DNA of 5,731 nt from Bacteroidales bacterium UBA1711 (GCA_002317325.1 DCJB01000019.1:13718-19448); one strand, 5' to 3'; numbered from the stretch's first letter, positions 1 to 5,728 are shown. The notes: generated by a model not told the origin, from the sequence alone. Translations and numbers: made by a program.

Positions 1-914
1 TTGCCGGCCCAGTGTTCCATGTCGGTGCCTTGGGGGAGGTTGTTGTCGCCGTTGGCGGGCAGCACCACAAAGCCCTTCTTGATGCCCAGCCGCCAGCCGG
101 GTTCGCTCACGTCGCTGTCCCAGCCCACGGGGTAGCCCTGAGCGAGGGCGAGGTCGGTGATTTCGATCAGTTCGTCGAGGGTGACGTTGTAGGCGGGTTC
201 GTTGCGCCAGTTGTCGGGACTTTCGGGGGCGAAGGCGCCGTAGAGCGGCTCGTGCAGGACGGCCGTCACCTGCACATAGTCAGAGGCTTTCAGTCCCAGT
301 GCGTCGCGGAAAGAGGCGGGGGTATAATCCCTGCCGCGGTAGGTGAACTTTTCGGGCGGTATGCCGAGATAGACCTGCAGCACGGCGCGGATGGCCTTCA
401 TGGCCAAGAGTTGGTAGTTGGAGTCGGCTTGGAGGCTGCCGTTGCCGGAGGCGGCTTTGACCAAGGGGTTGGTCATCGAGCTCATTTCGCCGAAGGCGGC
501 CAGGCTGTCGCGGTGGGTCACGCCGGGCCGCATCTGCTCTTCAGGCACCAGTCCGTAGCGTTCCATCACGTGCAGCACGTCGCCGAAGCAGCCTCCCTGA
601 GAGTAGCTGATGTCGCCCCGTTTGCGAATGGAGGCCATGGCGCGGTCGCAGTAGTCGTGGTAGGCGGTGAACATTTCGCTCAGGTCGTATTCGCCCTTGC
701 CCATACGCAGCAGCTCGGCCTCGAGGAAGGCGGTGCCGGCGTAGTCCCAGCAGGTGCCCGAACTGTTCTGATTCTTCACGGGAGTCACCTTCAGTTCTTT
801 CTCGATGGTGAAAAGGTAGCCCTCCTCGGGCTTGCCGGCTTCTTCGGCCGGAGTCTGTGCCACGGCGGCGGTGGACATCAGCGCCGCGGCCAGCGTCAAT
901 ATCATTCTTTTCAT
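1..914 (-). CDS. Secreted C1-family cysteine peptidase (aminopeptidase C / bleomycin hydrolase-like), 3' part cut off by the window
   Basis: The reading frame starts at the ATG at 914-912 and stays open for 304 codons to the window edge, so the C-terminus is missing. Residues 1-19 are a Sec signal peptide: K2-R3, a hydrophobic core rich in Leu and Ala, then AVA before Q20. The mature protein should therefore be exported to the periplasm or surface. The papain-fold active-site segment is VTPVKNQNSSGTCWDYAG (residues 43-60), with oxyanion Gln49 and catalytic Cys55. It is followed by a helix with FLEAELLRMGKGEYDLSE and a VGWDSDVSE stretch (263-271), as in the PepC/bleomycin hydrolase family, which trims amino acids from peptide N-termini. 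The catalytic His and Asn lie downstream of the window, so activity cannot be judged. Asp57 after CW is unusual; Ser, Ile or Phe is commoner there. The gene begins 26 bases after the methyltransferase stop on the same strand, so the two may be co-transcribed. No convincing TAnnTTTG box was seen just upstream. Family assignment is firm; the exact substrate is unknown. Confidence 0.85.
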   Translation of the reverse strand, partial: MKRMILTLAAALMSTAAVAQTPAEEAGKPEEGYLFTIEKELKVTPVKNQNSSGTCWDYAGTAFLEAELLRMGKGEYDLSEMFTAYHDYCDRAMASIRKRGDISYSQGGCFGDVLHVMERYGLVPEEQMRPGVTHRDSLAAFGEMSSMTNPLVKAASGNGSLQADSNYQLLAMKAIRAVLQVYLGIPPEKFTYRGRDYTPASFRDALGLKASDYVQVTAVLHEPLYGAFAPESPDNWRNEPAYNVTLDELIEITDLALAQGYPVGWDSDVSEPGWRLGIKKGFVVLPANGDNNLPQGTDMEHWAG

Positions 915-940
915 GGGTATGTAGTGTTATTGTTGTTGGA

Positions 941-3190
941 TTATTGAATAAAATTGCTGTAGGGCAGAGCCTTGATGTATTTCTCCATAAAAACGAAGTC
1001 GGGAGAGCCTTGGGCTGTGGCAGGAAGAGGGATGGAAGAGGTCTCCATGATTTCTTTCTTCCACTTATTGTCGAAAGCGAATCTTGTACTTTCGTTTTTG
1101 ATGACAGTGCAGATGAAGAGGGCGATGAATGGGTTGATTGCGAACCGCGGCGTGAGAATGTTGACATCATCGGTGGCCCAATAGGGCTGGTCTTGGAAGA
1201 ATGACTCGCCGATAGAGCCGTTGTAGCAGACAGAAATAGTCCCGGAAGCGTTGAGTTTTGAGTTGTTGCCGATGTGATTTGTTATGCCGTTGTTGAAAGC
1301 CGAAGCCCCCACGTAGTTGATGTCGCCCTCCAGCTGGTCGGCTTTGGTGAGCCGCTGTCCTTTGGAGACATCGAATAGGCCGCCAATCTCGAAGCGCCTC
1401 CATTGCACTTTGTCCAGTCCCTCTTCGGCGGTCGTGGGGCTGTCGAGTATCTCTTTGTACTGCGGAGGCAGGGGAGTTCCGTACAGGGTGTGGTCTTTCA
1501 CATTCTGCACAAAGTCGGACTCGTCGATTCCGGCTTTGTACAGGGCGTACATCAACGTCCGCTTCATGAAGTCGGCTCTGACGGGCAAGGGGACGACATT
1601 GCATTCCTGATAGCTGAGGTGCTCTTCGGGCTTCAGCCACTGGATGGAGGCGTGTCCGCTCTGTTTGTGGACAATCTCCACCCACTCCTCCTCAATGGAG
1701 TCCCATCGGTTGCGGATGTCCTGCCGACCTTGGTTCTTGATGGTTTCGAGGCCGTCGTCCTCCATGTGGCAGCCAAAAATCTCTTTCCGTCCCTGTGGAA
1801 TGCCGGCGGTGAAAATGAAGATGCTGGTGGTCACGCCCGAAAAGACCTCCTTGGGCAGTTTGATTATCTTCTCAAGGGTGCAGGTCTGCAACCATCTGCG
1901 GACGCGGGGCTTGGCCTTTTCCAGTTTGTTGTCGGGGAGGATGAAGGCGCAGACCGTTCCCCTTCCGACGTTGCTGAGGACGTTCTCAACGATGTCGAGG
2001 CACCCGTACTTGTTCTCGAAAGGCGGGTTCATAAGCACCTTCGTGATGGGTTTTGACCGAATCCAGTCACCCGCCGCTTGCGAGCGGCTGTCCAACTGCT
2101 CGAGGTTGGTTTTCCCATCTTTGTGTATGAGCATATTGGCACAGGCGAGAGCGTAAATCTCTCGGTCAAACTCTATTCCGTAGAGTTGTTCTTGGGCAAT
2201 CTCTGTCGCTTGTTTCGTCCGCACCCCCCCGACTTCCTTAATCATGTTGCACATTGCCTTCACGAGGAAGGCGCCGCTTCCGCAAGCTGCGTCAAGGACG
2301 CAGTCTGCCGGCGTGGTGTCCGTTATGCGGTATATGAAGGAGGTGATGTGGTCGGGCGTGAACACCTGCCCCGATTCCGACTTGGCCTTGTAGCGGTTGA
2401 ACTCGTTGAAGAAGATGGCCATCACATCCTCCCCGTTCCAGAAGTCGGAGTTGATGTTGTCGGAAATGAGGGAGATGTCGTTGATAAACTTGTCGATGGG
2501 TTCCTGCGGGCAGTTTGCGTTGGGCTTTATCTCGGAAAAGACATCCAAAAGGACCTGCAGCTTGATGTTTTTGGAAAGGTCGGCGGAGAGAGACGACACC
2601 AAGGTCTCGCGAACCGAGGTGGCGAACAGCCCGAAAGACATCCCCTTTGAGAGCGTAGCGCCGTATCGTTTGGCAACAAGAGCGCACGCAGTGAAAATCA
2701 TGCGGTGGTAGAGGTTCTTGATGGCAAAATTGAAGTGGAGGGTGTCGTTAATGCTCCGGGTGAGCGAGTAGATGAGCGACTTGTCTATCTTGGTAGTGGA
2801 GAATAGTCCGAGGTAGTACTCTTTGGGTTTGAGGCCGCAGCCGTCCTCCCTTTTCGTGTCACCGACAAAGACCTCGGTCTCGTATCCGTTGTACAATATG
2901 CCCACAACGTGCGGGTATTTGGTCTGCGCTACCCTGACGTTCTTGATTAGTTCTGCACGCTCTCTGCTGCCGAGAAGGGTGTCTGACGCTTTTGTCTCGA
3001 GAATGAGTGCGGGAAAATGGGACTCGTTGGGCAGATACCAGCCGTCGGGGCGGTCTTTTACGCCAGCAAACCCCAGTTTGTTGAAAGACGTAAGCTGCCC
3101 GACGCCGGCTTGCGCCGACTCGGTCGGTTCGAGGTCGAGAATCTCCCGTGCGGAATCCCGTACTTCGTCTTCTGTCATTGTGCGTCTCAT
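941..3190 (-). CDS. Single-chain restriction-modification protein: PD-(D/E)XK-like nuclease, N6-adenine DNA methyltransferase and one S-type target recognition domain
   Basis: The protein has 749 residues and appears intact. Residues 1-130 resemble the HsdR N-terminal nuclease fold: P48-D49, then E65-T66-K67 (ALILETK), with Q89 and Y92 near where a QxxxY helix is expected. Residues 130-265 look helical. Residues 266-470 are a gamma-class N6-adenine methyltransferase: GQVFTP (274-279, motif X-like), DAACGSGAF (300-308, motif I, S-adenosylmethionine), GIEFD (338-342, motif II), NPPF (388-391, motif IV, catalytic) and FILPD (416-420). Residues 598-722 match an HsdS-type target recognition domain (WRRFEIGGLFDVSKGQ, YVGASAFNNGI, a CYNGSIG segment, IPLPA). 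It probably methylates adenine at a specific site and may cleave unmodified DNA, as in type IIG/BcgI-like enzymes. Those usually exceed 900 residues, so this is compact. No separate hsdR or hsdS is visible. ATG 3190 is chosen because AGGAGG lies 8 bases upstream; an ATG at 3178 is the alternative. The lower GC than its neighbours suggests transfer. Methylase call firm, nuclease call probable. Confidence 0.9.
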   Translation of the reverse strand: MRRTMTEDEVRDSAREILDLEPTESAQAGVGQLTSFNKLGFAGVKDRPDGWYLPNESHFPALILETKASDTLLGSRERAELIKNVRVAQTKYPHVVGILYNGYETEVFVGDTKREDGCGLKPKEYYLGLFSTTKIDKSLIYSLTRSINDTLHFNFAIKNLYHRMIFTACALVAKRYGATLSKGMSFGLFATSVRETLVSSLSADLSKNIKLQVLLDVFSEIKPNANCPQEPIDKFINDISLISDNINSDFWNGEDVMAIFFNEFNRYKAKSESGQVFTPDHITSFIYRITDTTPADCVLDAACGSGAFLVKAMCNMIKEVGGVRTKQATEIAQEQLYGIEFDREIYALACANMLIHKDGKTNLEQLDSRSQAAGDWIRSKPITKVLMNPPFENKYGCLDIVENVLSNVGRGTVCAFILPDNKLEKAKPRVRRWLQTCTLEKIIKLPKEVFSGVTTSIFIFTAGIPQGRKEIFGCHMEDDGLETIKNQGRQDIRNRWDSIEEEWVEIVHKQSGHASIQWLKPEEHLSYQECNVVPLPVRADFMKRTLMYALYKAGIDESDFVQNVKDHTLYGTPLPPQYKEILDSPTTAEEGLDKVQWRRFEIGGLFDVSKGQRLTKADQLEGDINYVGASAFNNGITNHIGNNSKLNASGTISVCYNGSIGESFFQDQPYWATDDVNILTPRFAINPFIALFICTVIKNESTRFAFDNKWKKEIMETSSIPLPATAQGSPDFVFMEKYIKALPYSNFIQ

Positions 3191-3198
3191 GGCAAGTG

Positions 3199-3204
3199 CC
3201 TCCT
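3199..3204 (-). promoter_or_regulatory. Strong Shine-Dalgarno site of the restriction-modification gene
   Basis: The minus strand reads AGGAGG with an 8-base spacer before the ATG at 3190-3188. This settles the start in favour of ATG 3190 over the in-frame ATG at 3178. A full AGGAGG is unusual in Bacteroidota, whose genes mostly lack recognisable Shine-Dalgarno sequences. None of the other four genes here has a comparable site. Confidence 0.65.
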
Positions 3205-3327
3205 GTAAGGTTGGGTTTCGTGTGTCCTGTCCGTCGGGCGGTCTGGAGGAATCGGCCCCCAGCCAGTAAAAGGCGGTGCGTGGGACGGCGGGTGTACCGT
3301 GGGATTAGAACACAGCCCTACCAACTG

Positions 3328-3335
3328 CAAAGTTA
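3328..3335 (-). promoter_or_regulatory. Bacteroidota-type -7 promoter box for the restriction-modification gene
   Basis: The minus strand reads TAACTTTG, a perfect match to the TAnnTTTG -7 element of the primary sigma factor in Bacteroides. Transcription would begin near 3321 and leave a leader of about 130 bases before the ATG at 3190. I do not see a clean TTTG -33 element at the usual 19-21 base spacing, so the promoter may be weak or need an activator. The position fits expression of the restriction-modification gene and, possibly, the peptidase behind it. Confidence 0.5.
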
Positions 3336-3605
3336 CGAAAAATAATCCAGTTGACAGGCGCTAATGTGTGACGAATATGCGAACTTGCCGATTGACAGCA
3401 GATTGGGATTGTACCTTTATGGCTGTGTCGGGAATGGTATTTCGTTGAGCATGGTTGGAAAAATCAGTTTTCTGTCGGAATACTTGAATTTGGAATGTTG
3501 TGCGGGTGGGATGCAATATTGGTGGGAGGAGGTGCGTTATCACATCAGAGGCGTGCGGCTCGACGCTCACGTCCGACAGAATGATTGCAACAAAAAACAC
3601 TCAAT
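3336..3605. other. Unassigned low-GC part of the divergent spacer between the restriction-modification and peroxiredoxin genes
   Basis: Roughly 270 bases separate the -7 box from the peroxiredoxin ATG. The 60 bases at 3361-3420 contain only 25 G or C, against 46 of 60 within the hydrolase gene. Open frames of 79 codons (minus) and 103 codons (plus) cross it. Neither shows a recognisable domain, and the plus one runs into the peroxiredoxin in another frame, so I do not call them genes. The stretch must hold the peroxiredoxin promoter. The best plus-strand candidate, TACCTTTA at 3412-3419, differs from TAnnTTTG in its last base and lacks a well-spaced -33 element. Confidence 0.5.
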
Positions 3606-4052
3606 ATGCTCACCATTGGAACATGCGCCCCTTATTTTGAGGGTGTTGATGAGAATGGAAGCCTCGTCAGGCTGACCGACTTCGCCGGCAAGAAGCTGGT
3701 GCTATATTTCTATCCCAAGGACAGCACCCCCGGCTGCACCGCCGAGGCCTGCGACCTGCGCGACAACTACCAGCGCTTCATCGCCCTCGGCTACGAGGTG
3801 CTTGGGGTGAGCCGAGACTCGGCGGCCTCGCACCAGCGCTTCATCGAGAAGTACGGGCTGCCGTTCCACCTAATCTCCGACACCGAGACGACCATCCTTC
3901 AGGCCTACGAGGCCTGGGGTGTGAAGAAGATGTACGGCAAGGAGTCGGTGGGCACCATCCGCACCACCTACGTCATCGACGAGCAGGGCGTCATCATTGA
4001 TGCCATCGGCAAGGTGGACACCAAGAATCACGCCGCCCAACTGCTCGGTTGA
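3606..4052 (+). CDS. bcp: Thiol peroxidase of the BCP/PrxQ peroxiredoxin family
   Basis: The 148-residue protein matches the usual length of about 150 for the BCP/PrxQ family. These cytoplasmic enzymes reduce hydrogen peroxide and organic hydroperoxides using thioredoxin as electron donor. The family start pattern is present (IGTCAPYF, residues 4-11). The active site is YPKDSTPGCTAEAC: peroxidatic Cys44, with resolving Cys49 five residues later as in atypical 2-Cys members. Further family marks are GVSRDS (67-72), the SHQRFIEKYGLPFHLISD stretch (75-92) and the conserved Arg119 in TIRTTYVID. ATG 3606 is preferred because it puts the APxF motif at the standard distance; an upstream in-frame TTG at 3585 would add seven residues. 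The gene stands alone and is divergent from the restriction-modification gene. A link to oxidative-stress control is expected from the family, but no operator was recognised. An extra Cys7 precedes APYF. Confidence 0.95.
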   Translation: MLTIGTCAPYFEGVDENGSLVRLTDFAGKKLVLYFYPKDSTPGCTAEACDLRDNYQRFIALGYEVLGVSRDSAASHQRFIEKYGLPFHLISDTETTILQAYEAWGVKKMYGKESVGTIRTTYVIDEQGVIIDAIGKVDTKNHAAQLLG

Positions 4053-4160
4053 CACGTTCTGTCGCTGGGCGAAGCCTCTTGGGGCCGAGCCGGCGCCGCA
4101 TAGGGATGTCGGTCCGAATCGGTGCCGCTGCACCTCAGCGCGGTATGAAAAACCTTGAAT

Positions 4161-4178
4161 CCCCTGTTGCTGCAGGGG
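4161..4178 (+). other. Small GC-rich hairpin downstream of the peroxiredoxin gene
   Basis: CCCCTG and CAGGGG form a perfect six-base-pair stem around the loop TTGCTG, about 110 bases after the peroxiredoxin stop. No thymine run follows, so it does not qualify as a standard intrinsic terminator. It could protect the 3' end of the transcript or be chance. Confidence 0.25.
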
Positions 4179-4304
4179 GGGACTGTTGTCGTCTGTCTGA
4201 TGATGTAGGGCGGTTGTGTGTGTGCGTATCGCAGCCTGGCTTTGACGCAGTGCGGGCGGCTTTTGGTGCGGGCTGGGGCGCAGAGGTGCGAAAAAAAACG
4301 ATTC

Positions 4305-4330
4305 CTCGGTCTTTTGGACGAAAAACCGAA
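4305..4330. terminator. Candidate bidirectional terminator hairpin in the AT-rich part of the spacer
   Basis: The minus strand folds TTCGGTTTTT against AAAGACCGAG around a six-base loop, a stem of ten pairs including two G-U pairs. On the plus strand the same site gives TCGGT/ACCGA, one C-A mismatch, then TTT/AAA. It is flanked by eight adenines at 4291-4298, read as a thymine run on the minus strand, and by five thymines at 4336-4340 on the plus strand. Both tracts begin several bases beyond the stem, which weakens the terminator reading. If functional, it would end peroxiredoxin transcripts about 280 bases after the stop codon. Confidence 0.25.
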
Positions 4331-4619
4331 CTTCATTTTTGTCCTTTACATCGAATCTGAGGTTTCTTTTCTTGCCGACATGGATGACTTGTGGGATGTT
4401 CATTTTCCTGACGAAGGGCACCATGGAATCGGGGGCGTTCTCTCATGCCTCGAACTGAGGTCTGCGGGAGGTGTCTTGGGGATTGATTTGTGACCTCGTG
4501 TTTCGGAGAAAGAAGGATAGGCCTCTCAAATGTGCGGCGCTGCATAATTTGAGCCGCTACGTGCCGCCTGTAGCCCGGGGGTGGGACAATAAAGGGGCGG
4601 CGGCGGCGTTAGAGTGGCG

Positions 4620-5183
4620 ATGAAGACCATAATGTACCTCCACGGCTACGGATCGACGGGGCAGGCCGTCAAGGCGCGGCTTCTCGGGCAGATGTTTCCC
4701 AGCTGCCGGCTGATTGCTCCCACCTTCGACTATGATGCCGCCCCGCCCGCCGACCTCTTCGCCCGGCTGAGAGCGCTGCTGGCAGAACAGCGGCCCAGCC
4801 TCTTGGTGGGCAGCAGCCTGGGCGGCTACTTTGCCCTCTGCTACACGCCGTATTACAGCGGCACCGTGTGGTGTGTTAACCCCGTGTGCGAGGTGGAGAA
4901 GACCATTGCAGCCGTATTTCCGGGTCCAAGCGCCGCCGTGGCGGAGCGCTTGGCGCAGTACGGCGACTTTGACCGCCGCGTGTTCCAAGCCCTGCGGCCC
5001 GAGGGCGGGCGGCTGAACTTCGCCCTCAGCACCGATGACGAACTGCTGGGCGACCACAGCCGCCTCATGCGGCTCTTCCCCCGCCACAACGCCGTGGTGT
5101 GGAAAGAGCATTGCGGGCACCGCTTCATGCGGTTTGCCGAGTTGGGCGGGCCGATTAGAAAATCTCTCGGATGGTCTGAGTGA
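4620..5183 (+). CDS. Small alpha/beta-hydrolase, YqiA-like esterase family
   Basis: The 187-residue protein opens with a beta strand ending in the oxyanion segment YLHGYGSTG (residues 6-14), as in YqiA/UPF0227-type hydrolases. The nucleophile elbow is VGSSLGGYFA (63-72), a GxSxG motif with Ser66. The acid is probably Asp139 or Asp140 in STDDELLGDHS, and His167 in HCGHRF completes the triad. The family typically hydrolyses small acyl or thioester substrates in the cytoplasm; the natural substrate is unknown. There is no signal peptide. ATG 4620 is chosen because it gives the MKTIMYLHG start usual for the family; a GTG at 4614 would add only two residues. It is the only plus-strand gene in the right-hand part. 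Its last 29 bases overlap the convergent GreA-like gene. A near match to the -7 box (TAATTTG, one base short) lies at 4545-4551. It is one of the most GC-rich genes in the window. Confidence 0.85.
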   Translation: MKTIMYLHGYGSTGQAVKARLLGQMFPSCRLIAPTFDYDAAPPADLFARLRALLAEQRPSLLVGSSLGGYFALCYTPYYSGTVWCVNPVCEVEKTIAAVFPGPSAAVAERLAQYGDFDRRVFQALRPEGGRLNFALSTDDELLGDHSRLMRLFPRHNAVVWKEHCGHRFMRFAELGGPIRKSLGWSE

Positions 5184-5625
5184 CTCCGTTGATGGTGAAG
5201 GTGTCGCCCATCCGCTTCCCCTTCAGCGCCATATAGACGGGGGTCTGCGCGCTGATGGCGAAAAAGGTCTCTGCCGTGGCGGCGCCGCCGAAAGGGACCA
5301 GGAAACGGCCTATGCCGGCACTCATGAAAAAGCCCTGCCTGTCGGTGATTACAATGGCTCCGTGTTCGGCGCGGACGGGCGGGGGCGTGCGCAGCATCTC
5401 CTCCATCACCCTCAGTCCTGCGTTGGCGTTAGACAGCTGCTTGGCATACATATCGCGCTGCCGCATCATCTTGGTGCGGAAAGAGTCGTAGCGGTCCACG
5501 TTGGCGCCGTAGTCGTTGCTCTGCTGTTGAGCCGAGTCCATTTCTTGGCGTGCGGTGGCGGCGGTGTGCCGCAGGAGGGCCATGCAGGCCTCAATCACCT
5601 GCCGGCGGCGTTCTGCTTTTGTCAT
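5155..5625 (-). CDS. GreA/GreB-like transcription factor-type protein, short Bacteroidota form
   Basis: The 156-residue protein has the two-part GreA layout. Residues 1-80 form a highly polar, probably coiled-coil helical hairpin containing NDYGANVDRYDSFRTKMMRQRD (from 37). Residues 88-156 resemble the FKBP-like C-terminal domain: the AISAQTPVYMALKGKRMGDTF stretch (123-143) corresponds to the GreA consensus in which a Ser-Pro-rich turn and an alpha helix precede a G-K-x-x-GD loop, ending in a beta strand with TIREIF. Gre factors enter the RNA polymerase secondary channel and promote transcript cleavage through acidic residues at the coiled-coil tip. Here Asp38, Asp44 and Asp47 are near the expected tip, but I cannot assign catalytic equivalents, so it may be a divergent relative that binds polymerase without cleavage. 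Such proteins are often mislabelled in databases. The start is the first ATG, right after the repeat array. The frame is open upstream through the array to the window edge, so an N-terminal extension cannot be fully excluded. Confidence 0.7.
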   Translation of the reverse strand: MTKAERRRQVIEACMALLRHTAATARQEMDSAQQQSNDYGANVDRYDSFRTKMMRQRDMYAKQLSNANAGLRVMEEMLRTPPPVRAEHGAIVITDRQGFFMSAGIGRFLVPFGGAATAETFFAISAQTPVYMALKGKRMGDTFTINGVTQTIREIF

Positions 5626-5630
5626 GAGTT

Positions 5631-5728
5631 TTGTGAATTGTGAGATTGTGAGATTGTGAAATTGTGAAATTGTGAATTGTGAATTGTGAAATTGTAAATT
5701 GTGAAATTGTGAAATTGTGAATTGTGAA
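5631..5728. repeat. Tandem array of thirteen TTGTGAA(A)-type units upstream of the GreA-like gene
   Basis: From 5631 the plus strand divides without gaps into 13 units of 7 or 8 bases: TTGTGAA (five), TTGTGAAA (five), TTGTGAGA (two) and TTGTAAA (one). The plus strand contains no cytosine in the array, so the minus strand has no guanine and therefore no ATG, GTG or TTG start and no stop codon in any frame. The array begins five bases upstream of the GreA-like ATG and would form its 5' leader. Similar short AT-rich tandem repeats are known from intergenic DNA of Bacteroidales. The array continues to within three bases of the window end. Confidence 0.92.

Larger units (their letters stand above)
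4053..4619. other. Gene-poor spacer with an AT-rich core and a possible decayed coding segment on the minus strand
   Basis: No intact gene is supported between the peroxiredoxin and the hydrolase. Composition is uneven: 22 G or C in 60 bases at 4321-4380, far lower than either flanking gene. On the minus strand, codons from about 4424 down to 4280 read as a plausible protein segment with alternating charged and hydrophobic residues (for example NIPQVIHVGKKRNLRFDV). Beyond this the frame turns into proline-, histidine- and glutamine-rich text typical of non-coding GC-rich DNA and finally runs antisense into the peroxiredoxin. A TGA lies six codons before the ATG at 4424. This could be the relic of a lost gene, but I recognise no family. 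The spacer also holds two hairpins, listed separately. Confidence 0.4.

Noticed and set aside
12..947. 311-codon open frame on the plus strand.
   Set aside because: It is antisense to the C1 peptidase, has no domain, and is rich in Gly, Val and His as expected of a shadow frame in GC-rich DNA.
3300..3331. tRNA-like fragments on the minus strand: CAGTTGGTAGGGC resembles a D-arm and GTTCTAATCC a T-loop.
   Set aside because: The two pieces are only a few bases apart, no anticodon arm or acceptor stem can be formed, and the T-stem pairs at only about three of five positions. Most likely chance; a tRNA-derived attachment site could not be supported.
3351..3356. TTGACA on the plus strand as a sigma-70 -35 element.
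   Set aside because: No matching -10 element at 16-18 bases, and the E. coli-type -35 consensus is not used by the primary sigma factor of this group.
3364..3675. 103-codon plus-strand open frame.
   Set aside because: It overlaps the peroxiredoxin start in another frame and shows no recognisable domain.
3870..4424. 184-codon minus-strand open frame taken as a whole gene.
   Set aside because: Its second half runs antisense into the well-supported peroxiredoxin, and the middle is low-complexity. Only the first 50 or so codons deserve mention, as a possible relic.
4594..4608. Short GGC-rich run (GGGGCGGCGGCGGCG) before the hydrolase start.
   Set aside because: Too short to call a repeat element; expected in a GC-rich background.
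5631..5728. CRISPR array.
   Set aside because: Units are 7-8 bases and directly adjacent, with no spacers and no cas genes.
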